From Scylla paramamosain (Eukaryota; Arthropoda; Malacostraca; Decapoda; Portunidae), in assembly GCF_035594125.1 (NCBI RefSeq), contig NW_026973720.1, forward strand, positions 335,001 to 399,000: a DNA stretch of 64,000 nt, in the 5' to 3' direction. Below, piece after piece: positions 11,390 through 20,730 of the stretch. The notes beneath the pieces are model-generated. The model worked only from the letters and a program-made list of their open reading frames with translations, made no database searches and was not told the DNA's origin. A program made the position numbers and the translations under genes. How positions within the stretch are numbered: position 1 is the stretch's first letter; every line of letters begins with the position of its first letter.

Positions 11390-12139
11390 CTGAGGAGGAG
11401 AGAGAAGAGGCTCAGGAAAGAAAATACAGTACAGATGCAATTCCTCTCAACTTCTGTGCTTTCTTATGGAAGGATAACAGAGAAGGTATAATTTTACTCC
11501 CTTCATCTATCTACTTATCTATACACCAGGCCACCAATCCCAGACAAAGCAACACTCACTCACACACACATCACTCACACTCTTAGGCCCACTGGTCTCT
11601 GGTGGGAAGGAACAGTGTTGTGGACCTCCCTACAACACCCTAGTGACTGTACTTACAAGACTCTGCTATGGTTATGGTCTTCACAGAAGATAGTAACACA
11701 ATTCCTCTCATAAATTTTATGAGTCATGTGGATGGTCTGGCACCAGCGTGGCAGTACATACATGCCCTGGCCTCACCTTAGGCCAACTGAGTACTGACTC
11801 ATTATCCAGTAATTACTGTCCCACTCCCTCCCCTCCCACCACTTAGGAATAACATGCCACACATCTGAAAAAGTCTCCAAAAATCATGCACACACAAAAA
11901 AACAGATACAGTATATGAAAAACAGCAAAACATAAGGAGTACCACAAGGTGTAATCTAAAGCCTGAGTGTAAACAAGCTATGTCTCAGACACACCGCTCA
12001 AACTTTGGCAGATTGTTGCCAAAGTGCTGGATGATTTTTCAGTGTGCATAGACCAATGTTGCTTTTTGCACACATTTTCATTCAAAAAAGTTAATTACAG
12101 TCCCTTAATTAACTTAGTAATTTCTGTCCATCTCCTCAC
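11390..12139. repeat. Intronic sequence with one copy of a dispersed repeat
   Basis: About 11500-11650 holds a sequence that is also found at 17199-17345: both run CTATCTAT..CACCAGG..CACATCACTCACACTCTTAG..CTTGTGGACC-like blocks in the same order and strand. It may be an old SINE, but I see no A/B box I would trust. The rest is AT-rich with nothing recognised. Confidence 0.45.
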
Positions 12140-12465
12140 CTTGAAAGCCTCACCATCAAACATTAAGCCAGAATTTTTGTAAACAAGCTGAATGAATGTA
12201 TCATGATAATAGAAATAATATTGCTTTATTACTTCATGCATGTATGCAAAAAATAAACTTGACTCGATTATTCCTGTCTACCAAACCTTTAAAGTCTTGC
12301 CATCCAAGCACTGGGCCAGAGTCCTTGTCAACAAACTGAATGCCTCTTGATAAAAGAATTAATATTGTTTTATTACGCTATCCCAAAAAATTTAACTTGA
12401 TTTTGTCATCTCCTCACCTTCAATGCCTTGCCATCAAACTACAATCCAGAATCTTTGTCAACAAA
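12140..12465 (-). repeat. Three tandem copies of a 48-bp exon-like unit
   Basis: Three units at 12418-12465, about 12288-12335 and 12140-12187 share a minus-strand sequence that starts after a CAG acceptor, encodes a version of FVDKDSGLMFDGKAFK, and in the outer two ends AAG|GTGAGG, a good donor. The outer copies are both exactly 48 bp (16 codons, phase 0 to 0). The first has an in-frame TAG; the middle one has an indel and has lost the GTGAGG donor; the third is open. Intronic flanks are duplicated too, giving spacings of 130 and 148 bp. They sit between exons 16398-16650 and 11326-11389 of the fibrocystin-L-like gene, so they probably are tandem copies of a micro-exon. I infer this from sequence only. 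Confidence 0.5.
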
Positions 12466-12650
12466 CTGAACAATAACAGAAATTATATTGTTTTATTACT
12501 CTATAAAAAAAAGAAAAAAAAATCATTCCTGTCTGTCTCCTCACTTCCTCACATCATGTTAACAAAGATTATATTATTTAATTACTCTTTATATGTAACA
12601 TTGGTGTATCTTTGAGTCATGGGAACCAAAAAGGCCTGAAAGTTTACTAA

Positions 12651-12674
12651 ACACACACACACGCACACACACAC
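12651..12674. repeat. (AC)n at the 5' end of LINE C copy 1
   Basis: A 24-bp AC tract with one G interruption, directly before the start of LINE C copy 1; a second AC tract closes the element at 16189-16220. Confidence 0.85.
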
Positions 12675-15600
12675 TAAAAATCCAGCCATCTACGTCACTG
12701 AGAGTTGCCCTAGTGGAAATACAGAGTATGAGAGTTCACACTGGTTCTACTCGTTGCTGTTTCGTCTCCAAAGCAGTTAAATTGTTATAATGAGCGGTGA
12801 AGAGGGGTCTACTTCGGTCCCCACTATGTTGTTTATGCCAATGGGGACCGTCTCGAAGACTAGACAGAGAGACCTCGGGATTTGGGGAAGAGGACTGAAG
12901 GGTCAGGAAAGCAATGATGAGAAGGAGAATTATCACACTGGAAACTGAAATGAAGAAAATGAAGGATAGATTTGACAAGATGGAGAAGATGGTTGAAACT
13001 TTGATCACCGAGAAGGGGGTGTGGAGAGGTGCATATGACGATCTACATAAAAAACAAACGTTATATGAAAAGAAAGCAATGGAATATGAAGGCAAAGTGG
13101 AAGAGTTAAATGTAAAACAGGAAAATTGGAAGAAAGAACAAGAGAAAGAAAAGATAGATTTTAGGAAAATTGTGGAGGAACAAACAAAGGCAAACAACAA
13201 AAAGCTAACAGAAAAAGTTGTTCAAGTTATAAAACAAAGAAAACTTGGTGAGAGAAACTGAGGAAAAGAAAAAAACTGTCGTGGTATTCGGTCTGAAGGA
13301 AGAGTATACACCTCAGTGGACTGAAAGAGAAAAGAAGGAAAAGACATGTGTGGAAAAATTAGTGGGGACATTACAAGAAGAAAAAGAGCTAACTGGAGAG
13401 ATCAAAGAAATTAAATGAGGAGAAACCGGACATCATGGGAATTGTTGAAATGAAATTGGCAAGTGAAGGGATATATATTGGTGAAGGAAAATACAACCTC
13501 TGGATGAGAAATAGAAAAAATAAACAGGGAGGAGGTGTGATGCTTCTAATTAGGAAGGATTTATTAGTGGAATCTGTCACATATGGGGTGGAGGAGGCAG
13601 AAGTATTGAAAATAAACTTAAGACAGAATATTGTAAGATACTGTAACATTGTGGTGACTTATGTTCCCCCCTATTCCAACTCTTGGAGAGAGGATGAATA
13701 TAACAAAATGCTTGAGGACACAAGGACACAAGGAGTTATTTGAGGAAAATGACGATATACTCCTGATGGGGGACTTTAACTGTAAAGAGATATCTTGGGA
13801 GAATTGGACCACGGAAGGCAGTGAGCCATCATGGGGGAACAAGCTACTAGACCTGGCTATTGAAAATGTCCTGACACAATGGGTTACAGATGACACAAGA
13901 TTTAGATGAAATGAAGCACCTTCAAGGCTCAATCTAATTTCTACCAAGAAACAAGAAATAGTAGAAGACCTTAAATACATAAACCCAATAGGAAAAAGTG
14001 ATCATGAGCTGATTCAGTTCACAGCTATGGATAATAACCTCAGTATAAGAAAAGAGGACCACAGAAGAGAATGGCTAAACTACAGCAAGACTAACTTAGG
14101 ACAACTTAGGAAGTATTTCAGTGAAGTGAATTGGAACATGGTTATTCAAAAGGAGGACATAGAGGAAAAGTGGACAGCTTTCCTGGACATTTATAATAAG
14201 GGAGTAGAGAAATGGGTACCCAAAAGATCAACAGAGAACCTTTTCAAAAAGGATTGGTACAACAGGAGATGTGCAACAGCTAGATTGGAGAGAGAAAAAG
14301 CATGGAACAAATGGAAGAAAAACAGGAGACTGGACCTGTGGAACAATTATATAAGGAAGAGGAACGAACTTCTTAAAACTCGCAGAGATGAGCAGAAAAA
14401 TTTTGAAAAGAATGTTGTGGAGAAATGTAAAGACCAACCAAAATTATTTTATAAATTCATTAATGGAAAATTAAAGAGTAAAGATGAAATAAGCACAGTA
14501 GAAGCTGGAGAAGAGATAGTGGATAACCCAGAAGAGGTAGCTGAAGTGTTTAACAGATACTTCCACTCTGTGTCTACTAAGGAAAATGATTTCAGAGATG
14601 AGAGGACAGCATTAGAAAAAGGGACTGACCTAAAGGAGATTAAAACATCAGTAGATGAAGTAAAGAATATGTTGGAAGACCTGGATGTAAGGAAAGCAAT
14701 GGGTCCTGATGGTGTCTCCAGTTGGATTTTAAAAGAGCATAGCTCACAATTAGTCTCAGTGTTGCACAATATAATTAGTACCACCCTGGTAAAAGGTAGA
14801 GTACCCATAGATTGGAAATGGGCAGATATTACCCCAATCCACAATACTGGAAGTAAAGAAGATCCATTAAATTATAGACCTGTATCACTCACAAGTGTGG
14901 TGGCAAAGATTTGTGAAAAGATTATCAAGAACAGATGGGTGAAATACCTAGAAGACAACAAGGTGATAACAGAGAAACAGTTTGGTTTCAGAAAAGGGAG
15001 ATCTTATGTCACAAATTTGATATATTTCTACTCAAGAGTAATAGATATAGTGCCAGAGAGAGATGGATGGGCCAACTGCATATACTTAGATCTGAGAAAA
15101 GCATTCAATAAAGTTCCACACAGAAGACTAATATGGAAATTGGAAAAAACTGGAGGACTCAGTGGATCACTGTTAAAGTGGATGACTGACTTTTTGACAA
15201 ACAGAGAAATGAGGACAGTAATTAAAGGCAGCAGGTCGAACTGGAGAACAGTAACGAGTGGCTATTTTGTTCACAGTTTATGTAAACGATGTGACAGAAG
15301 GTGTAGAAAGTTACATGAACATTTTCACTCATGATGCTAAGATTATGAGGAAAGTAACAAATGAAGAGGATTGCAATGCTTTAAATCAGGACTTAATTAA
15401 GATTAATGAAGGATTAATGAGGTGGAACATGGAGTTTAATGCTAAAAAATGTAGTGTGATGAGGTTTGGAAAAAGTGTGAAAAGACCAGTTGGCAACTAT
15501 TACTTAGGGAATGAGGAAATCTCTATAAGATCAGAAGAAAAAGACCTAGGAGTAATTATTACTGATAATTTATCATTTTGGAAGCACATAAACAAAAATT

Positions 15601-16188
15601 ATAGGAGAAACATATAAACTGCTGAAAAACATCAAGATAGCATTCTCCTATATTGATGAAGATATGATAAAAAAAACTGATAACAATGATGATACGTCCA
15701 AGATTGGAGTACACAGCATCAGTGTGGTCGAAGTTTGAAAAAGGATACAAGAAAGTTAGAAAGAATCCAGAGCTGCAACTAAAATCCCTGCAAGCTTAAG
15801 AGAGTATAGTTATGAGGAAAGGTTGGAGAGGTTGGGCCTGACTACACTAGAAAAAAAGAGGGAAAGAGGTGATTTGATAGCTATATATATAGAATACTGG
15901 AAAGAATGGAAAAGTCGGACAGAGAAGACCTCTTGATACCAGATACTAGAGACACAAGAGGACATGGAAGGAGACTGAATAGGAGTGTTTTCAGAAGAGA
16001 CATCAAGAAACATAGCTTCCCACACAGAAGTATAACAGTGTGGAATGAGCTTAAGGATGAGACTGTATGTGCAAAGACAATTCATAAATTTAAAGAAAAT
16101 CTAGATAAAAGTCGATATGGAGACGGGACGGCACAAGCCTAGTGTGGATCTTGTCCTGTATTTCACAACTAGGTAAATACAACTAGGT
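12675..16188 (+). mobile_element. LINE C copy 1, CR1-like
   Basis: A 3.5-kb element. ORF1 (from 12914) is a coiled coil rich in Glu/Lys (RRRIITLETEMKKMKDRF) followed by VVVFGLKEE of an RRM-like fold, as in ORF1 of CR1-type LINEs. ORF2 has endonuclease pieces (GDFNCKEISW, IGKSDHELI), RT (14027-15334: PLNYRPVSLTSVVAKICEK, CIYLDLRKAFNKVPHRRLIW) and a C-terminus typical of CR1 (ERLGLTTLEKKRERGDLIA-like). The catalytic box reads FTHD, the VPQGS box is deleted at about 15260, and several frameshifts occur. The 3' end is two copies of ACTAGGTAAATACA-like sequence running into (AC)n. Confidence 0.88.
14027..15334 (+). pseudogene. LINE C copy 1, RT-domain ORF fragment
   Basis: A 435-codon open stretch covers the linker after the endonuclease, RT fingers and the first palm motif (LDLRKAFNKVP). 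It begins in the middle of ORF2; the ATG is internal. It breaks just before the VPQGS motif, where TSGYFVHS replaces the expected [10 protein letters not shown], and RT motif C follows in another frame. This is a remnant, not a gene. Confidence 0.8.
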
Positions 16189-16222
<34 letters not shown>

Positions 16223-16397
16223 GAACTGAATGAATACAGAGATGGGATAAGGAATGTAGCCCAGCCCCTGTTTATCACAAGTAGAAAAACAAAGGTGAGA
16301 GAGGCAAGAAATGTACATAAACTGATGGATGAATAAAGGAGGAGACAGAACCAGAGGCGTGTAGCTTAGTCCCTGTATACTACAACTACACACACAC
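16189..16397. repeat. (AC)n tail of LINE C copy 1 and intronic sequence
   Basis: (AC)n at about 16189-16220 forms the 3' end of LINE C copy 1. The rest up to the exon donor at 16398 is unique sequence with no recognised feature. Confidence 0.8.
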
Positions 16398-16650
16398 CTC
16401 TGTATCCAGCACAGTAAAGGACAGCTGCATTTCAAACACTGTGTACTGCACCACACTGCTGGACACACCACTCAGCACCAATGCACTGGATGGCTTGGCA
16501 TACTCAGTCACTGCCAGGCTTTCCTTGATCTTCTCTGCCACCTCCTTCTCCTGCTGCTTGTAGAACAGCTTGGCATCCAGAATGACAACACTGCCTTCCT
16601 CCTCTGTGGCCTTTGGAGGGGCTTCCTTGGGTGGTGGCTCGATGGGGTCA
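16398..16650 (-). CDS. Fibrocystin-L-like gene, candidate exon
   Basis: A 253-bp exon, acceptor CTCAGGTGAG|TGACC (an alternative AG lies five bases upstream), donor ACAGAG|GTGTGTG. It encodes DPIEPPPKEAPPKATEEEGS (a Pro/Glu linker), KLFYKQQEKEVAEKIKESLA and a hydrophobic stretch ending QLSFTVLDTE. The Pro-rich linker followed by a beta-rich segment parallels the TEPVxPxP region of fibrocystin-L, but the similarity is loose. The chosen acceptor keeps frame with exon 16908-17068. Confidence 0.62.
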
Positions 16651-16907
16651 CTCACCTGAGGAAGAGAGGTGGGTATTGGAGGAACACACTACCTCTGTTA
16701 ATGGTTCAGCTGATGACAAAGTGCAGGAGGACATGATTCAAGGCAGTAAAGGGGCAGAGAACAGTGTTATTTTACCAAAAGGAGTTACAGGAGTGAGAGA
16801 TGACTTAAGGCAGTAACGAGACAGAGTAGTGTTTGCCTTAAGAGGAAGCATTGGAGGAAGAGACAACATAAGATCACAAAGGAACAGAGAGCAGAGGTTC
16901 ACTTTAC
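16651..16907. other. Short intron, nothing recognised
   Basis: Sequence between two phase-compatible exons of the minus-strand gene; no repeat or ORF of interest. Confidence 0.5.
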
Positions 16908-17068
16908 CAAGAGAGAGAGGCACAGTTGCTGCATGATCCATCCTGGAATCTATTGACGGCCTTCTCCAGACTCTGCACCAGCTTCTTGTAGGGAATCACC
17001 TCCCTACCAATTGCTCCCTCCTCCTCCTCGCCATTCAGGCTTGTAGTGTGAGCGCTGGCCACTTCAGC
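16908..17068 (-). CDS. Fibrocystin-L-like gene, candidate exon
   Basis: A 161-bp exon, acceptor AAATTTACTTAG, donor CTCTTG|GTAAAG. The first 53 codons read AEVASAH, an acidic GEEEEGA stretch, EVIPYKKLVQSLEKAVNRF and GSCSNCAS. Phase 0 at the start fits exon 17801-17998. No similarity strong enough to name a domain. Phase at the end fits the next exon if its acceptor is taken after GTGAG. Confidence 0.62.
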
Positions 17069-17198
17069 CTAAGTAAATTTAAGTTGTATTCTTAAACATT
17101 TTGTTCTCTTTAGTAATTATTTTCAGATATAATGAATAGTAAGAATCTCATAGGCAACTTTCCCATTCATTTGGCACAGTCCTTGTTAAACTACCACT

Positions 17199-17345
17199 AT
17201 CTATCTATCTATATACCAGGCTGGCAATCTCACACAGGATGGCCCACACAAAGCACCACACACTCCTGCACACATCACTCACACTCTTAGCTCCGTTGGC
17301 TCCTAGTGTAATGGGACAGTCTTGTGGACCACCCTGCTACATCCC
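17199..17345 (+). repeat. Second copy of dispersed repeat seen at 11500-11650
   Basis: Shares ordered blocks with 11500-11650: a CTATCTAT tract, CACCAGG/CAGGCTGGCAATC, CACATCACTCACACTCTTAG and TTGTGGACC. Length about 145 bp. It could be a degenerate SINE; no terminal features could be defined. Confidence 0.45.
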
Positions 17346-17545
17346 AAGAGGCCTGACAAAACTGACATGGAGAGACATGACAAGACTGAGAGGGAGGCAT
17401 GACAAAACTGACAGGGAGGCACAACAAAACTGACATGGGGACATGACAAAATTGAGAAAGGCATAACAAAACTGACAGTGAGAGGCATGACAAAACTAAA
17501 CAGATAGGGAGGCATGACAAAACTGACAGGGAGAGGCAAGGCTGA
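17346..17545 (+). repeat. Minisatellite, about 24-bp units
   Basis: About eight imperfect units built on GGCATGACAAAACTGACAGG. Unit lengths vary. It lies in the intron between exons 17068 and 17801. Confidence 0.8.
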
Positions 17546-17639
17546 GTGGTTGTTCTGTTACCAGCAGGAAGAGACAAGGCAGAGCAGTTGGTCCTTTGCC
17601 CCAAACTGACAGGGCAAAGTACAGAGCTCCAGTGCCTCA

Positions 17640-17800
17640 AACAACACAAAACAACACACAGCCATTCCTTATATTCCCTACACAACACAACACACAGTCA
17701 TTCCTTACATTCCAAACACAATGCAACACAACACACAACCATCCCTTACATTCCAAACACAACACGACACAACACAACACAGCACACAGCCATCCCTTAC
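17640..17800 (-). repeat. Minisatellite repeating the 5' splice site
   Basis: Three to four units of about 40-55 bp on the minus strand, each starting AATGTAAGGGATGG or a close variant followed by a TGTGTTGTGTTG-rich part. The first unit begins at the donor of exon 17801-17998 (AAT|GTAAGGGATGG), so the genuine donor is the first of a series of near-identical candidate donors. Confidence 0.75.
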
Positions 17801-17998
17801 ATTGTCCAACATGGGAAGGAAAGCCTGAGGATGGGTGGGGTTCTCAGGCAACAGCTTGTAGCCGGCTGCAGAGGTGTTGAGGTTGGCTGGGGGAACAAAG
17901 ACACCATCCACATAGGTGTCATAATGCTGAGGCTTTGGGAAGATGAGCAGGACAACGGCCTCAGAGGATGGACTGTGTGGCAGGTGCAGACGCAGCAC
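17801..17998 (-). CDS. Fibrocystin-L-like gene, C-terminal conserved exon
   Basis: A 198-bp exon (66 codons, phase 0 to 0), acceptor CATCTTCAG, donor GACAAT|GTAAGG. It encodes LRLHLPHSPSSEAVVLLIF, KPQHYDTYVDGVFV and QAFLPMLDN. The order (LRLxL, a hydrophobic strand ending VLLIF, then a short xDxYVDG/N segment, then QFLPxLD) is that of the fibrocystin-L C-terminal region. The intron that follows is made of a minisatellite in which the donor sequence itself is repeated. Confidence 0.87.
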
Positions 17999-17999
17999 C

Positions 18000-18330
18000 T
18001 GAAGATGTGATGTGAGTGGAGGGTCAGTGTGGTGAGGTGAGGTTAGAGATGCAGCTCCTGAAATAATAATTGATTGGGTTAAGTTAGATTAGGTTGACTT
18101 AGTGTTGGGTGAGATTGTGCTAGGTTGTGACGTTAGGCTGGGTTAAATGATGTTAGGTTATGCGTCAAAAAGATTGGTGTAAATTGGCTGCTGTTTATCT
18201 CCAATTACTATTATCATTATACCACTGAAAATTACTACAACTACTATTACCATAGCTACAATCACTGTCTACTATTACTACTACCACCATTACAACCACT
18301 ACAACACCATTACAAGCACTACAGCAGTAC
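18000..18330. other. Intron with degenerate GGTTA/TTAGG-like and ACT-rich sequence
   Basis: At 18068-18165 words such as TTAGGTT and GGGTTAA recur irregularly, and at 18200-18310 ACTAC-type words recur. Neither is regular enough to call an array. Confidence 0.4.
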
Positions 18331-18479
18331 CTGAAGGGGCATGCTGGTCATGGCCATCTCATATGTCATCCCTGTTGCCACAATGGAGAAGAAGGTTGAG
18401 ATTTGCTCCTGATACATGTAGCCAGCACACCAGCCTCTGTCCATCTGTCCATTGAGGAGGTCCACGTACCCACTAGGGC
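18331..18479 (-). CDS. Fibrocystin-L-like gene, C-terminal conserved exon
   Basis: A 149-bp exon (2 bases plus 49 codons), acceptor after a (TCC)n tract, donor CTTCAG|GTACTG. It encodes PSGYVDLLNGQMDRGWCAGY, EQISTFFSIVATGMTYEM and SMPLQ. The YVDLLNGxxDxGWCxGY signature followed by a (S/T)FFSIVA segment corresponds to the conserved PKHD1L1 block after the RRLSP motif. It ends in phase 0 and joins exon 17998 cleanly. The polypyrimidine tract of the acceptor is a TCC microsatellite of about nine units. Confidence 0.87.
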
Positions 18480-18600
18480 CTGGAGGAGGAGGAGGAGGAG
18501 GAGGAGGAGAAGGCATTAGTAACACTCACAAAAAATCCCATGTGGAATTGACAATCTGGTAAATAGATTTATAAGGACAAGATAAAAAAAAAAAAGTGGC

Positions 18601-18750
18601 TTGTGTTGGCAATGAGGGCGATGGGGGAGAGGCGCCGCACCTCAGTGTCTGTGTCCATGCTCTCAATGATCATGAGGCGGTTATGCAGTGAGAGGCACTT
18701 CCATGCCTGCCATGATGGAACCACAACACAGGAAGCATCATGGACAATGC
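18601..18750 (-). CDS. Fibrocystin-L-like gene, C-terminal conserved exon
   Basis: A 150-bp exon with acceptor CTCATCCCACAG. It encodes GIVHDASCVVVPSWQAWKC, MIIESMDTDTEVRRLSPIAL and ends at IANT. This block is one of the best conserved of vertebrate PKHD1L1, where a WxAWxC motif and an ESMDxDTEVRRLSPVA motif occur in the same order. No GT donor is present before an in-frame stop. A GC donor at 18600-18599 (CACAA|GCCACT) would give exact phase with the next exon (AGC Ser across the junction), so a GC-AG intron is suggested. A poly-T run directly follows. Confidence 0.85.
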
Positions 18751-18835
18751 CTGTGGGATGAGACAAAAGGAGAGTACGGGGAGTGGTAAGGGATCTCAAA
18801 CAACAAGTCTTTAATTTTTTAACTGCCTGATTTGG

Positions 18836-19047
<212 letters not shown>

Positions 19048-19049
<2 letters not shown>

Positions 19050-20730
19050 GTTTGCAATGTAGGTACAAGCAGAAGAGGTAATTAGTGGGTCTTGGAGGTT
19101 GTCTGGAGATGAAGAATATAAAAATGTATGGATAAACAGGGATATGGATGAGATTGAAAGGTTGAAGCAAAAGGAGCTGATAAATGAGGCTAAACAAAAA
19201 GACAAACAACAAAAAGAGAAGTTTTTCTGAAGAGTAAGAGACATGAGAATAAAGAAATGGTACATCAAACACTATGTTATACTAATGTAAATGGATTAAT
19301 GTCAACAAAGATGGAATTAAATGAGTTATTAAACAGAACCTCACCAGATGTTGCTGTATTATGTGAGACAAAATGGAAAAATGAATCGGGAACTCCTGAC
19401 ACTGGTAAATATGATTTATGGATGAAAAACAGAAGTGACAAGGGAGGAGGGGGGAATGATCATTCTGACTAAAAAGTGTGTTGAAGTGGAGAGGGTAATA
19501 AAAAGTGAAGACAAGTCTGAAATTCTACAAGTGATGATTAGAAGTGGAAAAGAAAGGATAATGAATTATGTAGGAGTGTACTCGTATGTGCCACCTGTGA
19601 CCAATGCTTGGCAAAAAAAAGAGCACGAAGAGACGTTAGTAGATGTGTTAAAAGGTCTTGAAAAGATAGTGATGGAAAGTAGTGATATAGTTATTGTTTG
19701 TGATTTTAATTGTAAGGAGATAAAGTGGGAAACACTGACAACTACTAGAAGTGAGACCTCATGGAGTAATAGACTGTTAACCTGAACAGTGGAAAACTTG
19801 ATGACTCAGTGGGTAGACTGTGATATAAGATTTAGTGGAAGAGATAAAGCATCAAGACTTGATTTAGTGTTTACCAAGGACATGGAAATTATTGAAACAA
19901 TACACTATAATAGCCCTCTAGGTAAAAGTGATCACATGTTGATGGAATTTAATTTGAAAAATGAAAATGTAATCTGATGAAAATTATAAGGTAAGAAGAT
20001 TTAAATATAGTAAAGATGATTTTGAAAAATTAAGAAAGTAGTTTGTTGCCATGGGCTGGAAAGACTTTGAAGATGTAGATGTTCCAGAAAATGAGTTGAA
20101 TTTATAAGGAAATATAATTCTGCTGTGGAGAAATTTGTACCTAAAGGAGGAGTGAGATGTAGAAAGGGTACAGAATGGTTCAATACATAATGCAAAGGAA
20201 CTACAAATTGTAAATCAAATGGTTGGAATAGATGGAAGAAGAGGAAAACTGAGAGCAGATGGGAGGAATATATTGATGCTAGAAACAAGTACATTGAGAT
20301 AATAAGAATGGAGAGAAGAAACTATAAAAGAGATATAATAGATAATTGTATAAATGAACCCAAACAGGACATGGTGGAGGTTATGAACAATAGTTTCAGA
20401 TTGTTATTTACTGTGGAAGGGGAGTTTGATGCTGGAAGGGATAAGTTGGTGAGATATATACTGAGTGCAGTCCAGGTCAGTTATGAGGAAATACTTAAGA
20501 TGATGGAAGAACTTGAAGTAATTAAAGCATCTGATCCAGATGGAGTACCAAACAAGATATTGAAGGAATGTACAGAACAACTGCCTGATAAAATTCACAG
20601 TCTAGTGGTGACATCACTATCACAGGGAAGAGAATCAAAAGACTGGAAAAGAACAAATATTACACCAACATACAAAAGAGGAAATAAGGAAAATACACTA
20701 AAATATAGACCAGTGTCCTTGAATAGTGTT
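19048..20730 (+). mobile_element. LINE C copy 2, 5' portion
   Basis: Starts in the last part of ORF1 (KQKDKQQKEKFF) and continues with ORF2 endonuclease: YTNVNGLMSTKMELNEL, CETKWKNES, DFNCKEIKW, GKSDHMLMEF; then RT entry (ALKYRPVSLNSV-like at 20.7 kb). Several frameshifts. At 20730 it is cut by LINE B copy 2 and resumes at about 24034 with KLCERTIKERW in the same frame order. Confidence 0.85.

Noticed and set aside
18068..18165. Interstitial telomere repeat (TTAGG)n
   Set aside because: Words such as TTAGGTT recur irregularly without a fixed period.
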